DNA from: an uncultured Verrucomicrobiota bacterium | GTDB lineage: Bacteria; Verrucomicrobiota; Kiritimatiellia; Kiritimatiellales; Tichowtungiaceae | NCBI GenBank assembly: GCA_903831085.1 | Contig: CAIKWE010000044.1 | Coordinates: 1 to 64,000 of the forward strand | Length of the DNA: 64,000 bases | Direction: 5' to 3' | Notes under the pieces: generated by a model | What the model was told of the DNA's origin: nothing | Seen by the model: the letters and a program-made list of their open reading frames with translations, nothing else | The model's database searches: none | Shown: positions 16,585 to 26,070 of the stretch, in pieces | How positions within the stretch are numbered: the first letter of the stretch is position 1 | How the letters are laid out: each line of letters begins with the position of its first letter | Position numbers and translations under genes: made by a program

Positions 16585-19500
16585 GTGAAGACAAGATGGA
16601 TAATGATCATGGTACTGGTTGCGCTGTGCGGCATGACGCAATCGGTTTTGGCCGCCCTCACCGCTACTGTTATTCCATCAGCTGGCCCGTTTGTCGGCGG
16701 GAACCGCGTAGTGATCACCAATGCCACCGGCAGCATCGGCAGCGGCAACAACATAACCAACATTACGGTCGGCGGCGTAAACGCGACGGGGTTCGCGACG
16801 TCGCAAGGTGCAACCTGGGTATCGTTCATAACCCCTGCCACCGGCTCTGCAGGAGCGAAGGATATTGTGATCCAGTCCGCGACCATAGGCACGACAACCC
16901 TAACCGGCAAATATACCGTCAATCCGGCCGGTGAAATCGGCGCGGCCACACAAGATTGGACGCGCTGGGATGAAGTGGCGCCGTTGCCGGTTCAATACGG
17001 GCGCTATTCCCTTGCGGCGGCGGTATTAAACGGATCATTGTATGTTATGGGCGGATACGCTCCCGGTGGTACTAAGACCAACGTGTACAAGTATAACGGA
17101 ACAGTTTGGTCAGAAGTGGCGGGGTTGCCGATGGGGGTCGGGTCAGCGACAGCGGCAACGCTAAATGGAGCGCTGTATAGCGTTGGCGGAGCGACCATAA
17201 CCAATGTATACCGATACGATGAGACGAACTGGACGCAAGTAGCGGGGTTGCCGGCTGCGCGTCAGATGCTTGCGGCGGCGACGCTGAATGGTGCCATGTA
17301 CTCCGTGGGTGGGTATAATAGCGGTGCCAAAACCAACGTGTACAAGTACAATGGAACGAACTGGACGCAAGTGGCGGGTTTGCCGAAGACGCGCTGGTGT
17401 CACACGGCGACGACGCTAAACAGCGCATTGTATTCCGTTGGCGGACATGATGGAGCCTTAACTACAACTAACGTGTACAAGTATAACGGAACAGTTTGGT
17501 CAGAAGTGGTGGGTTTGCCGATCGAACTTGAAACTCATGCGGCGGATGTTCTGAACGGTGCGTTGTATGTTGTTGGCGGCGTAACAAACCATAGCACGAT
17601 GACGGATGTGTCTACCGTGTATAAGTACGACGGGACGAGCTGGACGACGGTCGCGAGTTTGCCGGTCACACGCCATTATCATACGGTCTCGACGCTGAAC
17701 GGTTCATTGTATTCGGTGGGCGGAATTTCCGGCCCCGGCGGAGGGGCTACAACCAACGTCTTCCGTTATCCGGCGGTTGTGGCAGGGGTCAGTACCGCAC
17801 CCTCTTCCGGTTCCTATACCGGCGGTTATCAGGTGGTCATCAATGGCGCGAATCTCGGCAGTGGCACAGACATCACGAATGTGACGCTGTGCGGGATCAG
17901 CGCTTCCATACAGAGCCAGTCGGCCACGCAGATCGTGGTCGCGGCAGGGGCGGCCGCAGCGGTCACTCTGGGCGATGTGTGCGTTTATTCCACCAGTTTC
18001 GGCGCGACGCTGAGGACCAGCGCCTTCACCTACACCTATCCGCCGCCATCCATCGCCAGCCAGCCGGTCGGTGCCGTGGTGGCGGTGGGTCAACCGGCCA
18101 GTTTGAGCGTTACCGCTGGCGGCATCGCGCCGTTTGGCTATCAATGGCTCAGGAACGGGGCGATCTTGCCGGGGCAGACCAACGCTACGCTGACGTATTC
18201 CTCTTTCCAGTTCACCAACAGCGGCAGTGTTTCCGTGGTGGTCTCCAATTTAGGTGGGTTGGCCATCAGCCTGCCGGCCAGCCTGAGCATTCCCAACGCG
18301 CCACTCAAGGGCTGGGGGTACAATGGTGCCGGCCAGTTGCGTAATGCCAGCCAGTCGCAAACCTTGCCCATCACCTTGGCCAGCAATGTCGTAACCATGG
18401 CGGCTGGCGATACGCACTCCCTTTTTGTGACATCGGATAGCACCCTCTGGGGCATGGGCGATAACACGTATGGCCCTGGCGAATTGGGACTCGGTGCGCT
18501 GAGTAGCACCACCGTGCCCATGGTGGTGGCCAGTAATGTGGTGGCGGTGACCGCCGGCACAGGGAATTCATTTTTCATAAAGGCGGACGGGACCCTCTGG
18601 GGTATGGGTAATAATACATACGGCTCGTTGGGAAACGGCACATTCACCTCCGCTGGTACACTGCCCATCTTTGTGGCGAGCAACGTGGTGGTGGCGGTTG
18701 TCGGACAGTACAATTCGTTGTTTGTGAAGGCGGACGGCACACTCTGGGGCATGGGCCTGAACGGAAGTGGCCAGTTGGGCATCGGTACAACCGCGAATAC
18801 GAATCTGCCCACCTATGTGACCAACAACGTGGTGGCGGTGGCTGCCGGGAGCAGTCATTCCTTGTTTATGAGAGCAGACGGCTCGGTATGGGGTATGGGT
18901 GATAATAGCCAAGGGCAGTTCGGGCTCGGTAATAATACGACCCCGCAAATCCGGCCGGTTTATGTGACCAACAACGTGGTGTCCATCGCTGTCGGTAGTT
19001 CGCATTCCATGTTTGTGAAGACGGATGGCACGCTCTGGAACACGGGCTATAATGCCAATGGAGAGTTGGGTAGCGGCACGTTGATTGCCACTAACCGGCT
19101 TACCTATGTGACCAACAACGTGGTGACAGCGATTGGCGGCAACCGGCATTCCCTGTTTATGAAAGCGGACGGCAGTCTGTGGACGATGGGCTGGAATTAC
19201 TATGGCACTTTAGGCAATGGCACGAGCGGTAATACCAAATACACCAATGCGGCCGCAGTCAAAGGCGGTTTGCTGGCCGCCAGTCTGGCCAACAATAGCG
19301 GTTGTCTGAACTACCATTGTTTGGCAATCGCAGGGGCCGCGCCAGTGGTGGGTACTTTGACGAACCGGACGGTTTTGGCTGGTCAGCCAACCGTCTTTAC
19401 CGCGTCGGTGGCCAGCGGCGACGGACCGTTCACTTATCAGTGGCAGAAGATCGGCACTAACATCCTGAATGCCACCAACGCGGTTCTCACCATCGGCAGC

Positions 19501-20352
19501 GCCGCCTTGACGGATGCCGGCAGTTACGCGGTGCTCGTCTCCAGCACCTATGGCACAATCAGTACCAATGCCGTCTTGACCGTGAACAAGGCCAGCCAGA
19601 CGATCACGTTCTCCGCGATCAGTGATAAAGTTGCGACGGACACGGTCGGTCTGACGGCGACGGCTTCTTCCGGTCTGACGGCATCGTTCAGTGTGCTCAG
19701 CGGATTGGCTTCGATCAGCGACGGAACAAACCTGACCTTCAGCGGAGCGGGCAGCGTTAGTATTGTAGTCAGTCAGGCGGGCGATGGTAGTTACAACGCG
19801 GCACCGAATGTGACGAACAGCTTCACGGTGCACGGAATTCCTGCGGTTGGAACGGTGACATTGCAGCGGGCGACGAATCAGATTTTGAAAGTCACGACAA
19901 CGACACTTCTGGGAAACACCACCGATCCCGAAGGCTCGGCCCTATCTGTGGTGTGGCTGTCGCCGGGTTCGACCAACGGGGGATCGGTGACACTGGCCGG
20001 CCGGTGGGTGACCTACACGCCGCCGGCAGGGAACAACACGGATGATTTCTTCCAGTTCCGCGTACGCAATGCATTTGGTGGCGAAGCGGTGGGTACGGCA
20101 AAAATAGAGACCTTTACACAGACTAGCGGCGGTTCTCAGACGTTGAATTTCAACGCCGCGTCTGTCGGCGGCAACGCGGAGCTGAGAATCTTTGGAATTC
20201 CGGGACGCACTTATATCGTGCAAGGAGCGACCCAACTGGTCGAGCCGAATTGGACCAATCTGAGCGGGTGTGTTATCGGAGTAGGTGGTTACGTGGACTT
20301 CACGGAAACCAGTCCGCCTTCGCCTCGTTTTTACCGGACTGTAAAACCCTGA
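16585..20352 (+). CDS. Giant secreted Kelch / RCC1 repeat protein
   Basis: This 1255-residue exported protein starts with signal peptide MKTRWIMIMVLVALCGM (GTG start, AAAGGAG ribosome site). Domains in order: an IPT/TIG-like domain (about 25-115); six or more Kelch-type repeats with W-x-x-V-A-x-L-P and Y-x-V-G-G (about 128-390); a second IPT/TIG domain (395-485); an Ig-like domain; about seven RCC1-type repeats with G-x-N/D-x-x-G-Q-L-G and H-S-L-F-x-K-x-D-G-T-L-W (570-900); Ig-like domains; and a C-terminal 'GRTYIVQ..TQL' region ending RFYRTVKP. Two different beta-propeller types in one chain suggest carbohydrate or protein binding at the surface. Confidence 0.85.
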   Translation: MKTRWIMIMVLVALCGMTQSVLAALTATVIPSAGPFVGGNRVVITNATGSIGSGNNITNITVGGVNATGFATSQGATWVSFITPATGSAGAKDIVIQSATIGTTTLTGKYTVNPAGEIGAATQDWTRWDEVAPLPVQYGRYSLAAAVLNGSLYVMGGYAPGGTKTNVYKYNGTVWSEVAGLPMGVGSATAATLNGALYSVGGATITNVYRYDETNWTQVAGLPAARQMLAAATLNGAMYSVGGYNSGAKTNVYKYNGTNWTQVAGLPKTRWCHTATTLNSALYSVGGHDGALTTTNVYKYNGTVWSEVVGLPIELETHAADVLNGALYVVGGVTNHSTMTDVSTVYKYDGTSWTTVASLPVTRHYHTVSTLNGSLYSVGGISGPGGGATTNVFRYPAVVAGVSTAPSSGSYTGGYQVVINGANLGSGTDITNVTLCGISASIQSQSATQIVVAAGAAAAVTLGDVCVYSTSFGATLRTSAFTYTYPPPSIASQPVGAVVAVGQPASLSVTAGGIAPFGYQWLRNGAILPGQTNATLTYSSFQFTNSGSVSVVVSNLGGLAISLPASLSIPNAPLKGWGYNGAGQLRNASQSQTLPITLASNVVTMAAGDTHSLFVTSDSTLWGMGDNTYGPGELGLGALSSTTVPMVVASNVVAVTAGTGNSFFIKADGTLWGMGNNTYGSLGNGTFTSAGTLPIFVASNVVVAVVGQYNSLFVKADGTLWGMGLNGSGQLGIGTTANTNLPTYVTNNVVAVAAGSSHSLFMRADGSVWGMGDNSQGQFGLGNNTTPQIRPVYVTNNVVSIAVGSSHSMFVKTDGTLWNTGYNANGELGSGTLIATNRLTYVTNNVVTAIGGNRHSLFMKADGSLWTMGWNYYGTLGNGTSGNTKYTNAAAVKGGLLAASLANNSGCLNYHCLAIAGAAPVVGTLTNRTVLAGQPTVFTASVASGDGPFTYQWQKIGTNILNATNAVLTIGSAALTDAGSYAVLVSSTYGTISTNAVLTVNKASQTITFSAISDKVATDTVGLTATASSGLTASFSVLSGLASISDGTNLTFSGAGSVSIVVSQAGDGSYNAAPNVTNSFTVHGIPAVGTVTLQRATNQILKVTTTTLLGNTTDPEGSALSVVWLSPGSTNGGSVTLAGRWVTYTPPAGNNTDDFFQFRVRNAFGGEAVGTAKIETFTQTSGGSQTLNFNAASVGGNAELRIFGIPGRTYIVQGATQLVEPNWTNLSGCVIGVGGYVDFTETSPPSPRFYRTVKP

Positions 20353-20359
20353 GGAAACA

Positions 20360-21058
20360 ATGAAAACTAAACGAATGATAAACTGGATCGTCGGGCTGAG
20401 CCTATTCTGGTGCACGCTGAGCGCTTTCGGCAGCTGGGTTTATTTCGATGTGAATCAGGCCGTTCCGGATAACGATCCGACCGGACTGCAGAACACGCAA
20501 ACGCTCAGCGGTTTTGATCCGAAGATCGATTACGTTGAGGCCTATCTGAAGCTATCCGGCAGCCCGGATGCTTTCAGCGGCGATTATTATGTCACCCTGA
20601 TTGGGCCTAACGGCGGATTTTCGGTGTTGCTCAACCGGGTGGGCAGAACTATGTCCAGTTCATTAGGCTATGGTGATAATGGTTTTGATATTACCTTCTC
20701 ATCTGGCACGAATGATGTGCATCTGTATCAGAACTACAGTCCGGTGTTTGACGGACAGTTCCTACTGACCGGAACTTGGGATGCCGACGGACGCAATGTG
20801 GATCCGGATATCGTTCTGGATACAGACAGCCGGACTGCTGGGCTGGACGCTTTCAATGGATTGAATCCGAACGGCAACTGGACGCTGTTTGTAGCGGACC
20901 TGAATCAAAACGGCACCGCGTCTGTTGTTTCCTGGGGGATGAATATCAACGCATCCATTCCTGAACCTGCAACAGCTCTCTTGTTTGGTCTCGGCGGCAT
21001 GGGCGCCTGGATGCTTCGCCGCAACAAGGTGAAATCAAAAGAAGCAATGGATGATTAA
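20360..21058 (+). CDS. PEP-CTERM exported protein
   Basis: This 232-residue protein has a signal peptide. Its central beta-rich domain resembles a subtilase P-domain-like fold (DPKIDYVEAYLKLSG..., ending NPNGNWTLFVADLNQNG...SWGM). The C-terminus is a PEP-CTERM sorting signal: IPEPATALLFGLGG, a hydrophobic helix, then RRNKVKSKE. PEP-CTERM tails are normally cut by exosortase during export; no exosortase gene is in the window. It starts seven bases after the Kelch/RCC1 gene, so the two are likely one operon. The tail is nearly identical to that of the gene at 48453. Confidence 0.83.
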   Translation: MKTKRMINWIVGLSLFWCTLSAFGSWVYFDVNQAVPDNDPTGLQNTQTLSGFDPKIDYVEAYLKLSGSPDAFSGDYYVTLIGPNGGFSVLLNRVGRTMSSSLGYGDNGFDITFSSGTNDVHLYQNYSPVFDGQFLLTGTWDADGRNVDPDIVLDTDSRTAGLDAFNGLNPNGNWTLFVADLNQNGTASVVSWGMNINASIPEPATALLFGLGGMGAWMLRRNKVKSKEAMDD

Positions 21059-21081
21059 TCCCTAATTTATTTTCTTTTGGC

Positions 21082-21113
21082 AATCCGCCCCTAAAGTCCG
21101 GGGCGGATTTTTT
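21082..21113 (+). terminator. Rho-independent terminator
   Basis: A ten-pair stem (AATCCGCCCC with GGGGCGGATT) is followed by a T run, just after the PEP-CTERM gene. The same terminator type follows the other two PEP-CTERM genes. Confidence 0.85.
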
Positions 21114-21199
21114 GTGGTCACGGGAGCCCAATGGTCTCGCCATGTATTCCGTGGTGATTTTTTTTCCAAACCCCGGACAAAGCGGGTAATGTCCTGCCC

Positions 21200-22975
21200 G
21201 TGAATCAACACATCCAGATGCTTCCGGACCATGTGATCAATAAGATCGCGGCGGGAGAGGTGATCGAGCGGCCCGCTTCGGTAATGAAGGAGCTGGTCGA
21301 AAATGCGATCGATGCCGGTGCGACACAAGTGGATGTCGAGGTGGTGCAGGGCGGGATGCAGCTGATTGCGGTTTCCGATAACGGCTCCGGCATGAACCGT
21401 GACGACGCGCTGCTTTCCATCGAACGCCACGCGACCAGTAAAATCCGCACGGCGGAACAGGTTGAAGCAATTTCCACACTCGGGTTTCGCGGCGAGGCGC
21501 TTTCGTCCATCGCCGCCGTGTCACGCTTTACGCTGATTACACGGCCCGCCGAGGAACTGAGCGGTACGCAGATTCAAGTCAGCGGCGGGAAGATGCAGGA
21601 CGTGCTCGATGCGGGCTGTCCGCCCGGCACGCGCATGGAAATCCGCAATCTGTTTTTCAACGTCCCTGCGCGGCGCAAGTTTCTACGCACCGAGGCGACC
21701 GAGCTGGCGCAGATCCGCCAGCTCTTCGCGGTCTATGCGTTGGCGCATCCGGAAACGGGGCTGACGTTCACTTCTGATGGGCGCGAGGTTTATAATTTGC
21801 CGGGCGGTTCCGCGCTGGCCGACCGCATTACCGCGCTGTACAGCCCATCGTTTCTGAGCAATTTGCGTCCGCTCGATTATGAAGTCGATGCAGTGAAAAT
21901 CACCGGTTTTGCGGGTCTGCCGCAGACGGGACGCTCGGACCGTTCGGATCAATATGTGTTCATCAACGGACGTCCGGCCTCCGCGCCGGTGATCTATCAT
22001 GCGCTGAACGAGGCTTATCACGCCGTACTGGCGCGCGGACGGTATCCGTCGGCCTTTCTTTTTATCGAATCACCGCCCGCGCTGGTCGATGTGAATGTGC
22101 ATCCGGCGAAAAAGGAAGTGCGCTTCCGCCATCCCAATGCCGTGCGCGACGCGGTGATTGCCGCCGTGCAGAAGGCGCTGGCGCTGGAAGCGCCGGAGGC
22201 GGAACGGCGCGAGCCGGTATTTAAATTCGATGCGCCGCGCCCCGCGCCGCGTGTCGAAAAACAGCACGAACTGGATATGGCGGTGCAAAGGCACAAAGGT
22301 GCAGAGGCACAAAGAAACGACGGTTCAAAATCACTGCCGCCATCTGATCCTGAAAAGCCTAAAGCCCAAAGCCTAAAGCCTTCCACCTCTCCATGGAAGT
22401 GGTGCCGCGTGCTGGGGCAGGCGGGTGGCCTTTACGCGGTGCTGGAAACGGAAGAGGGCATTGTGCTGATGGATCCGCAGGCGGCGCATGAGCGGGTGCT
22501 GTTCGAAAAATTTATGCACGACCTGACCGTCGGAAAACCGTCACGACAGGGCCTACTGACGCCTGAGACGATCGAGCTGATGCCTGCGGATGCCGACGCG
22601 TTGCGCCGTCAACTGCCGGTGCTTGATGAGATGGGCTTTGGGATTTCAGATTTTGGGCAGGACACATTTATTGTCGATGCGCTTCCGGTTCATTTGCAGA
22701 ACGGCTCGCCGATTGTGATCCTGAGCGGTATTGCCCGGGCTTTGGAAAAGAGCGGTGCGGCTTCCAGAGCGACACGCGAAGCCTTGCGCGAAACAGTGGC
22801 GCAAGCCGCCTGCCGCACGTCGATCAAGGCGAAAGATTCGCTTTCGACCGCGGCGATTGAACGGCTGGTGGAGGACTTGGCGAAGACGGAAATGCCGTAC
22901 ACCTGTCCGCATGGGCGTCCGACATTGATTTTCACCAGCTTTACCGAACTGAATCGCAAGTTCGGCAGATCTTAA
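21200..22975 (+). CDS. mutL: DNA mismatch repair protein MutL
   Basis: The GHKL ATPase of mismatch repair, 591 residues. The N-terminal domain carries KIAAGEVIERPASV (about 15-28), DNGSGM and TLGFRGEALSS, all conserved. The C-terminal dimerisation domain ends with the ACRTSIKA segment and a CPHGRPT motif near the end. The start is GTG at 21200, the first codon giving the usual N-terminus. The linker near residues 358-395 contains simple repeats of the aaaggcacaaagg and aaagcctaaagccc types that are normally intergenic. Its 3' end overlaps a convergent gene by four bases. Confidence 0.95.
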   Translation: MNQHIQMLPDHVINKIAAGEVIERPASVMKELVENAIDAGATQVDVEVVQGGMQLIAVSDNGSGMNRDDALLSIERHATSKIRTAEQVEAISTLGFRGEALSSIAAVSRFTLITRPAEELSGTQIQVSGGKMQDVLDAGCPPGTRMEIRNLFFNVPARRKFLRTEATELAQIRQLFAVYALAHPETGLTFTSDGREVYNLPGGSALADRITALYSPSFLSNLRPLDYEVDAVKITGFAGLPQTGRSDRSDQYVFINGRPASAPVIYHALNEAYHAVLARGRYPSAFLFIESPPALVDVNVHPAKKEVRFRHPNAVRDAVIAAVQKALALEAPEAERREPVFKFDAPRPAPRVEKQHELDMAVQRHKGAEAQRNDGSKSLPPSDPEKPKAQSLKPSTSPWKWCRVLGQAGGLYAVLETEEGIVLMDPQAAHERVLFEKFMHDLTVGKPSRQGLLTPETIELMPADADALRRQLPVLDEMGFGISDFGQDTFIVDALPVHLQNGSPIVILSGIARALEKSGAASRATREALRETVAQAACRTSIKAKDSLSTAAIERLVEDLAKTEMPYTCPHGRPTLIFTSFTELNRKFGRS

Positions 22976-23532
22976 GCTGGAAACTCGGCAGCTTTTTCCG
23001 CCTCGCCGTCGGCCAGTTCTTCAAAATGTTTTTGCGCCTTCTCGTAACGGGCTTTGTCGACAACGGACATTTTAGCGAGGCTGGTCTGCCGGAGCGCTTG
23101 AAACGGTTTTTCAGCCTGTTGCAGCATGTTGAGCAGACCCTTCAGAATCAGAATTCCGCAACGCCGGTAATACCCGCTCATTTTTGCGCTGGTGCCGGTG
23201 GAGCCGATAAAGCCATCGAGCGGATTGTCCGAGGCATTCGCGTTGATCTGGCGGCGGAGCATGCGGGCGATCGACAGCGTGTTATCGATCACAGTGTCCA
23301 TGAAGTTCACAAACAACCGGCTTTGCGTTGAGGTTTTTTCTGAAAGATTGGCGGCTTCAGCGTGGCGGCGGGCTTCGCGAAGCAGATAAAGCGCCTGTTC
23401 AGCGGTTTTGCGTTGTTCGGAGATCGACTTCTGCCCCGGGAGCTTTTTGACGAGCACGCCGGCCTTTTGGTAAAACACGTCGCGGCGGGCGAGGTGAACG
23501 GGCCGGTTAAGATGGAATGGGTCGGCGCTCAT
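22972..23532 (-). CDS. Helical protein of unknown function
   Basis: The 186-residue product is predicted mostly helical by its Ala/Leu/Glu/Arg pattern. It lacks a signal peptide or membrane segment. Segments LYLLREARRHAEAA, FVNFMDTVIDN and CGILILKGLLNMLQQAEKPF look amphipathic, suggesting a helical bundle. I do not recognise the family. The stop overlaps the convergent mutL stop by four bases. The codon usage matches its neighbours, and the reading frame is uninterrupted, so I call it a real gene. Confidence 0.6.
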   Translation of the reverse strand: MSADPFHLNRPVHLARRDVFYQKAGVLVKKLPGQKSISEQRKTAEQALYLLREARRHAEAANLSEKTSTQSRLFVNFMDTVIDNTLSIARMLRRQINANASDNPLDGFIGSTGTSAKMSGYYRRCGILILKGLLNMLQQAEKPFQALRQTSLAKMSVVDKARYEKAQKHFEELADGEAEKAAEFPA

Positions 23533-23660
23533 GGGCGTAAGATAACAGGGCGGCGACGAGGCGGCAACTCCTGAAAAAGCCGCAGTTTAGGGTGGCAATC
23601 GGAGGTTCCTTCGTTAGAATTCGCGCTCAATTTGACCCAAACGAAAGCAGGAGAAGAACC

Positions 23661-24611
23661 ATGATTGTAACAACAAAAGAACTGTTCAAACACGCCTACG
23701 GCAAATACGCCGTCGGTGCCTACAATATCAACAATGCCGAACAGGTGATGGGTCTGTTCCGCGGCAATATGGACAGCAAAGCGCCGTTTATCGTGCAGCT
23801 TTCCAAAGGCGCCCGGTCCTACACCGACAAACGCATGCTCGAAGCGATGCTGCGCGCGGCCGACGAAATTTTCCCGGATGCCATCTTCGCGGTGCATCTT
23901 GACCACGGCGATGAAGCCACCTGTATGGAATGTATCGACAGCGGCTTCTACAGCTCCGTCATGATCGACGCCAGCCACGCTTCGTTCGACGAAAACATCG
24001 CTATCACTAAACGGGTCGCGGATGCCGCCCACGCCAAAGGTCTTGTGGTCGAAGCGGAACTCGGTCAGCTCGGCGGTGTTGAAGAACACGTTTCAGTCGC
24101 CGAATCCGATGCGAAACTGACCGACCCCGCACAGGCTAAAGAATTTGTGACCCGCAGCGGTTGCGACAGCCTCGCCTGCGCCATCGGCACCTCGCACGGC
24201 GCGTTCAAATTCAGCGGCTCGCAGGGCCTGCACTTCGACGTGCTTCAGGAAATCCAGAAGCGTCTGCCGGGCTTCCCGCTCGTCATGCACGGATCCAGCT
24301 CGGTTCCGCAGGACGAAGTCGCCCGCATTAACGCCGCCGGCGGCAAGCTGGCCGGTGCCAAAGGCGTGGACGAAAAACAGTTCCTGCCCGCCGCGAAACT
24401 TGGTGTGACCAAAATCAACATCGACACCGACGGCCGTCTGGTCTGGTGCCGTGTACACCGCGAAGAGCTTCTGAAGCATCCGGAAAACTTCGACCTGCGT
24501 CCGCCGGGCAAAGTGTTTATGGCCGAATATGCCAAGTATATCGCCAGCAAGAATGCCGCTCTCGGCAGCACCGGACAGCTCGACGGCGTTCGCGCCAGCC
24601 TCAAGAAGTAA
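23661..24611 (+). CDS. fba: Class II fructose-bisphosphate aldolase
   Basis: This 316-residue zinc aldolase interconverts fructose-1,6-bisphosphate with dihydroxyacetone phosphate and glyceraldehyde-3-phosphate. Conserved segments: GAYNINN near 19, AVHLDHGD (79-84, with the zinc or catalytic residues), VMIDASHASFDENI, EAELGQLGG, GTSHGAFKF, VMHGSSS and KINIDTD. The ATG at 23661 follows a GCAGGAG ribosome site; the frame runs 69 bases further upstream but that segment is not aldolase-like. A strong terminator follows, so it is a single-gene unit. Confidence 0.94.
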   Translation: MIVTTKELFKHAYGKYAVGAYNINNAEQVMGLFRGNMDSKAPFIVQLSKGARSYTDKRMLEAMLRAADEIFPDAIFAVHLDHGDEATCMECIDSGFYSSVMIDASHASFDENIAITKRVADAAHAKGLVVEAELGQLGGVEEHVSVAESDAKLTDPAQAKEFVTRSGCDSLACAIGTSHGAFKFSGSQGLHFDVLQEIQKRLPGFPLVMHGSSSVPQDEVARINAAGGKLAGAKGVDEKQFLPAAKLGVTKINIDTDGRLVWCRVHREELLKHPENFDLRPPGKVFMAEYAKYIASKNAALGSTGQLDGVRASLKK

Positions 24612-24636
24612 GTGGAGTTTTAGTTCCGCTTCTGAA

Positions 24637-24665
24637 AACGCTCCGGAACTCCGGAGCGTTTTTTG
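24637..24665 (+). terminator. Rho-independent terminator after fba
   Basis: A perfect ten-pair stem (AACGCTCCGG with CCGGAGCGTT) has a four-base loop and is followed by a T run. Confidence 0.9.
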
Positions 24666-24724
24666 TTTTCAGGAATCAGCCAGATCGGGCAGAGTGAAGC
24701 CCGTTTAAAAACCGGAGAATCCCG

Positions 24725-25270
24725 ATGTCTGAACTTTCTATTGTCGCCTTGCTGATCGGTCTTCTTATTCTCACCATCGGAGGGCTTTCTTTGCTGATCC
24801 CTGAACGGATTCGCGCCGGACTGGTGGCCTTTCCGCGCAGTATCTGGCCGGGCCGGATTCTGGCCGTCATTGATCTGATCTGGGCGGCCTATGCGCTCTC
24901 GCTGATGCACCTCGGCATGTTCGATGCCTGGAAAGTTCACCTCTACTGGATGGTTCCAATCGCGATTTTCCTGTGCGTCAAATATCTCGACGAACTGCTC
25001 AGTCCGCGCGCCCTCGGCGGGTTCTTTCTGCTGGTCGCCGGGCCGGTGCTCAACATTGCGCGCTGGCATCCGTCCGAATGGCGGCTCGTGGTCACCGTCA
25101 TCGCCTATGTCTGGATCCTGCTTGGACTTACTTTTCTGCTTTCGCCGTGGTGGTTCCGTCGGCTGTCTCCCTGGATTGCCGGATCGAACGACCGCGCTGT
25201 CCGCATCACCGGCTTCATCAAGGCGCTCGCCGGCCTCGGACTGATTGCCTTGGCTCTGCTGGTGTACTAG
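24725..25270 (+). CDS. Integral membrane protein, unknown function
   Basis: The 181-residue product has about five hydrophobic helices (residues 5-27, 42-60, 73-88, 96-110, 119-136, with one more at the C-terminus) and no soluble domain. A GGAG ribosome site precedes the ATG. It sits three bases before the HD-domain gene, so the pair is probably one transcript. I do not recognise the family. Confidence 0.7.
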   Translation: MSELSIVALLIGLLILTIGGLSLLIPERIRAGLVAFPRSIWPGRILAVIDLIWAAYALSLMHLGMFDAWKVHLYWMVPIAIFLCVKYLDELLSPRALGGFFLLVAGPVLNIARWHPSEWRLVVTVIAYVWILLGLTFLLSPWWFRRLSPWIAGSNDRAVRITGFIKALAGLGLIALALLVY

Positions 25271-25273
25271 GCC

Positions 25274-26050
25274 ATGACGACTGAGACACTTGATCTGCTG
25301 ACCCAGCGCTTCCGCGACTATGTTGACCGCTTCCGTATAGACGGCGTTCTCCAGCCGATGCATCAGCTTAAACTCGAGCACACCATCCGCGTCGCCGCCG
25401 ATGCCCGCGCCATCGCCGCTGGTATGAACTGGCCGGAAAAGGAAGTGAACCTCGCTGAAGCCGTCGGCCTGTTTCACGACATCGCCCGCTTTCCGCAGTT
25501 TCAGCAGTACCGTTCTTTTTCCGATGCCGACACCGTCGATCACGGCGATCTCGGTTTCCAAACCTTGGAAGAAGAAGGACTGCTTGACGGCGTGGCCGCC
25601 GAACCGCGGGCACTGATTCTGCATTCTGTTCAATATCACAACAAAAGAGACCTGCCGCGTGTGTTGACGGCGCACGAAGAAAAACATCTTCGGCTTATAC
25701 GCGATGCGGACCGGCTCGACATTTTTTTTATCGGCTGGGACACCATCAAGACCGGGCATATCCATGATCATCCTGAAATCATCATGAATATTGATTTCAA
25801 AGGCCCGCCGACTCCGGCGGTGCTGGAGCAGTTTGAGCGCGGCGACAAGATCGACTACCGCGACATGAGAAGCATGGCCGACCGTTTTATCCTCCAGCTC
25901 AGCTGGATTCACGACATGAGTTACGATTCAACCAAACGGCTTGTCCGCGAGCGTGGCATTCTTGAAAAATTCATCGATGTCCTGCCGGTTAAAACAGACC
26001 GCCTGCTGAACTGCTTTGAAAAGACCGCCGCGTTTCTCGCAGAGGTTTGA
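25274..26050 (+). CDS. HD-domain phosphohydrolase
   Basis: The 258-residue product has the HD metal-site series: an early His in LEHTIRV (about 36), LFHDIARFPQF near 69-79, HSVQYHNKR near 117 and RDADRLDIFFIGW near 140. It is therefore a probable metal-dependent phosphohydrolase of unknown substrate. An exact TTCCAA palindrome at 25555 encodes FQTLE between the conserved motifs. It follows the membrane protein closely and ends 20 bases from the convergent trxA. Confidence 0.82.
   Translation: MTTETLDLLTQRFRDYVDRFRIDGVLQPMHQLKLEHTIRVAADARAIAAGMNWPEKEVNLAEAVGLFHDIARFPQFQQYRSFSDADTVDHGDLGFQTLEEEGLLDGVAAEPRALILHSVQYHNKRDLPRVLTAHEEKHLRLIRDADRLDIFFIGWDTIKTGHIHDHPEIIMNIDFKGPPTPAVLEQFERGDKIDYRDMRSMADRFILQLSWIHDMSYDSTKRLVRERGILEKFIDVLPVKTDRLLNCFEKTAAFLAEV
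25555..25571. repeat. TTCCAA palindrome in the HD hydrolase gene
   Basis: TTTCCAA-ACC-TTGGAAG. The inner 15 bases are exact. It is read as FQTLE. Confidence 0.9.
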
Positions 26051-26052
26051 TT

Positions 26053-26069
26053 TTTCCAAAGGCTGGAAA
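26053..26069. repeat. TTCCAA palindrome near-copy between HD hydrolase and trxA genes
   Basis: TTTCCAA-AGG-CTGGAAA, one mismatch, in the short convergent gap. Confidence 0.7.
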
Positions 26070-26070
26070 C

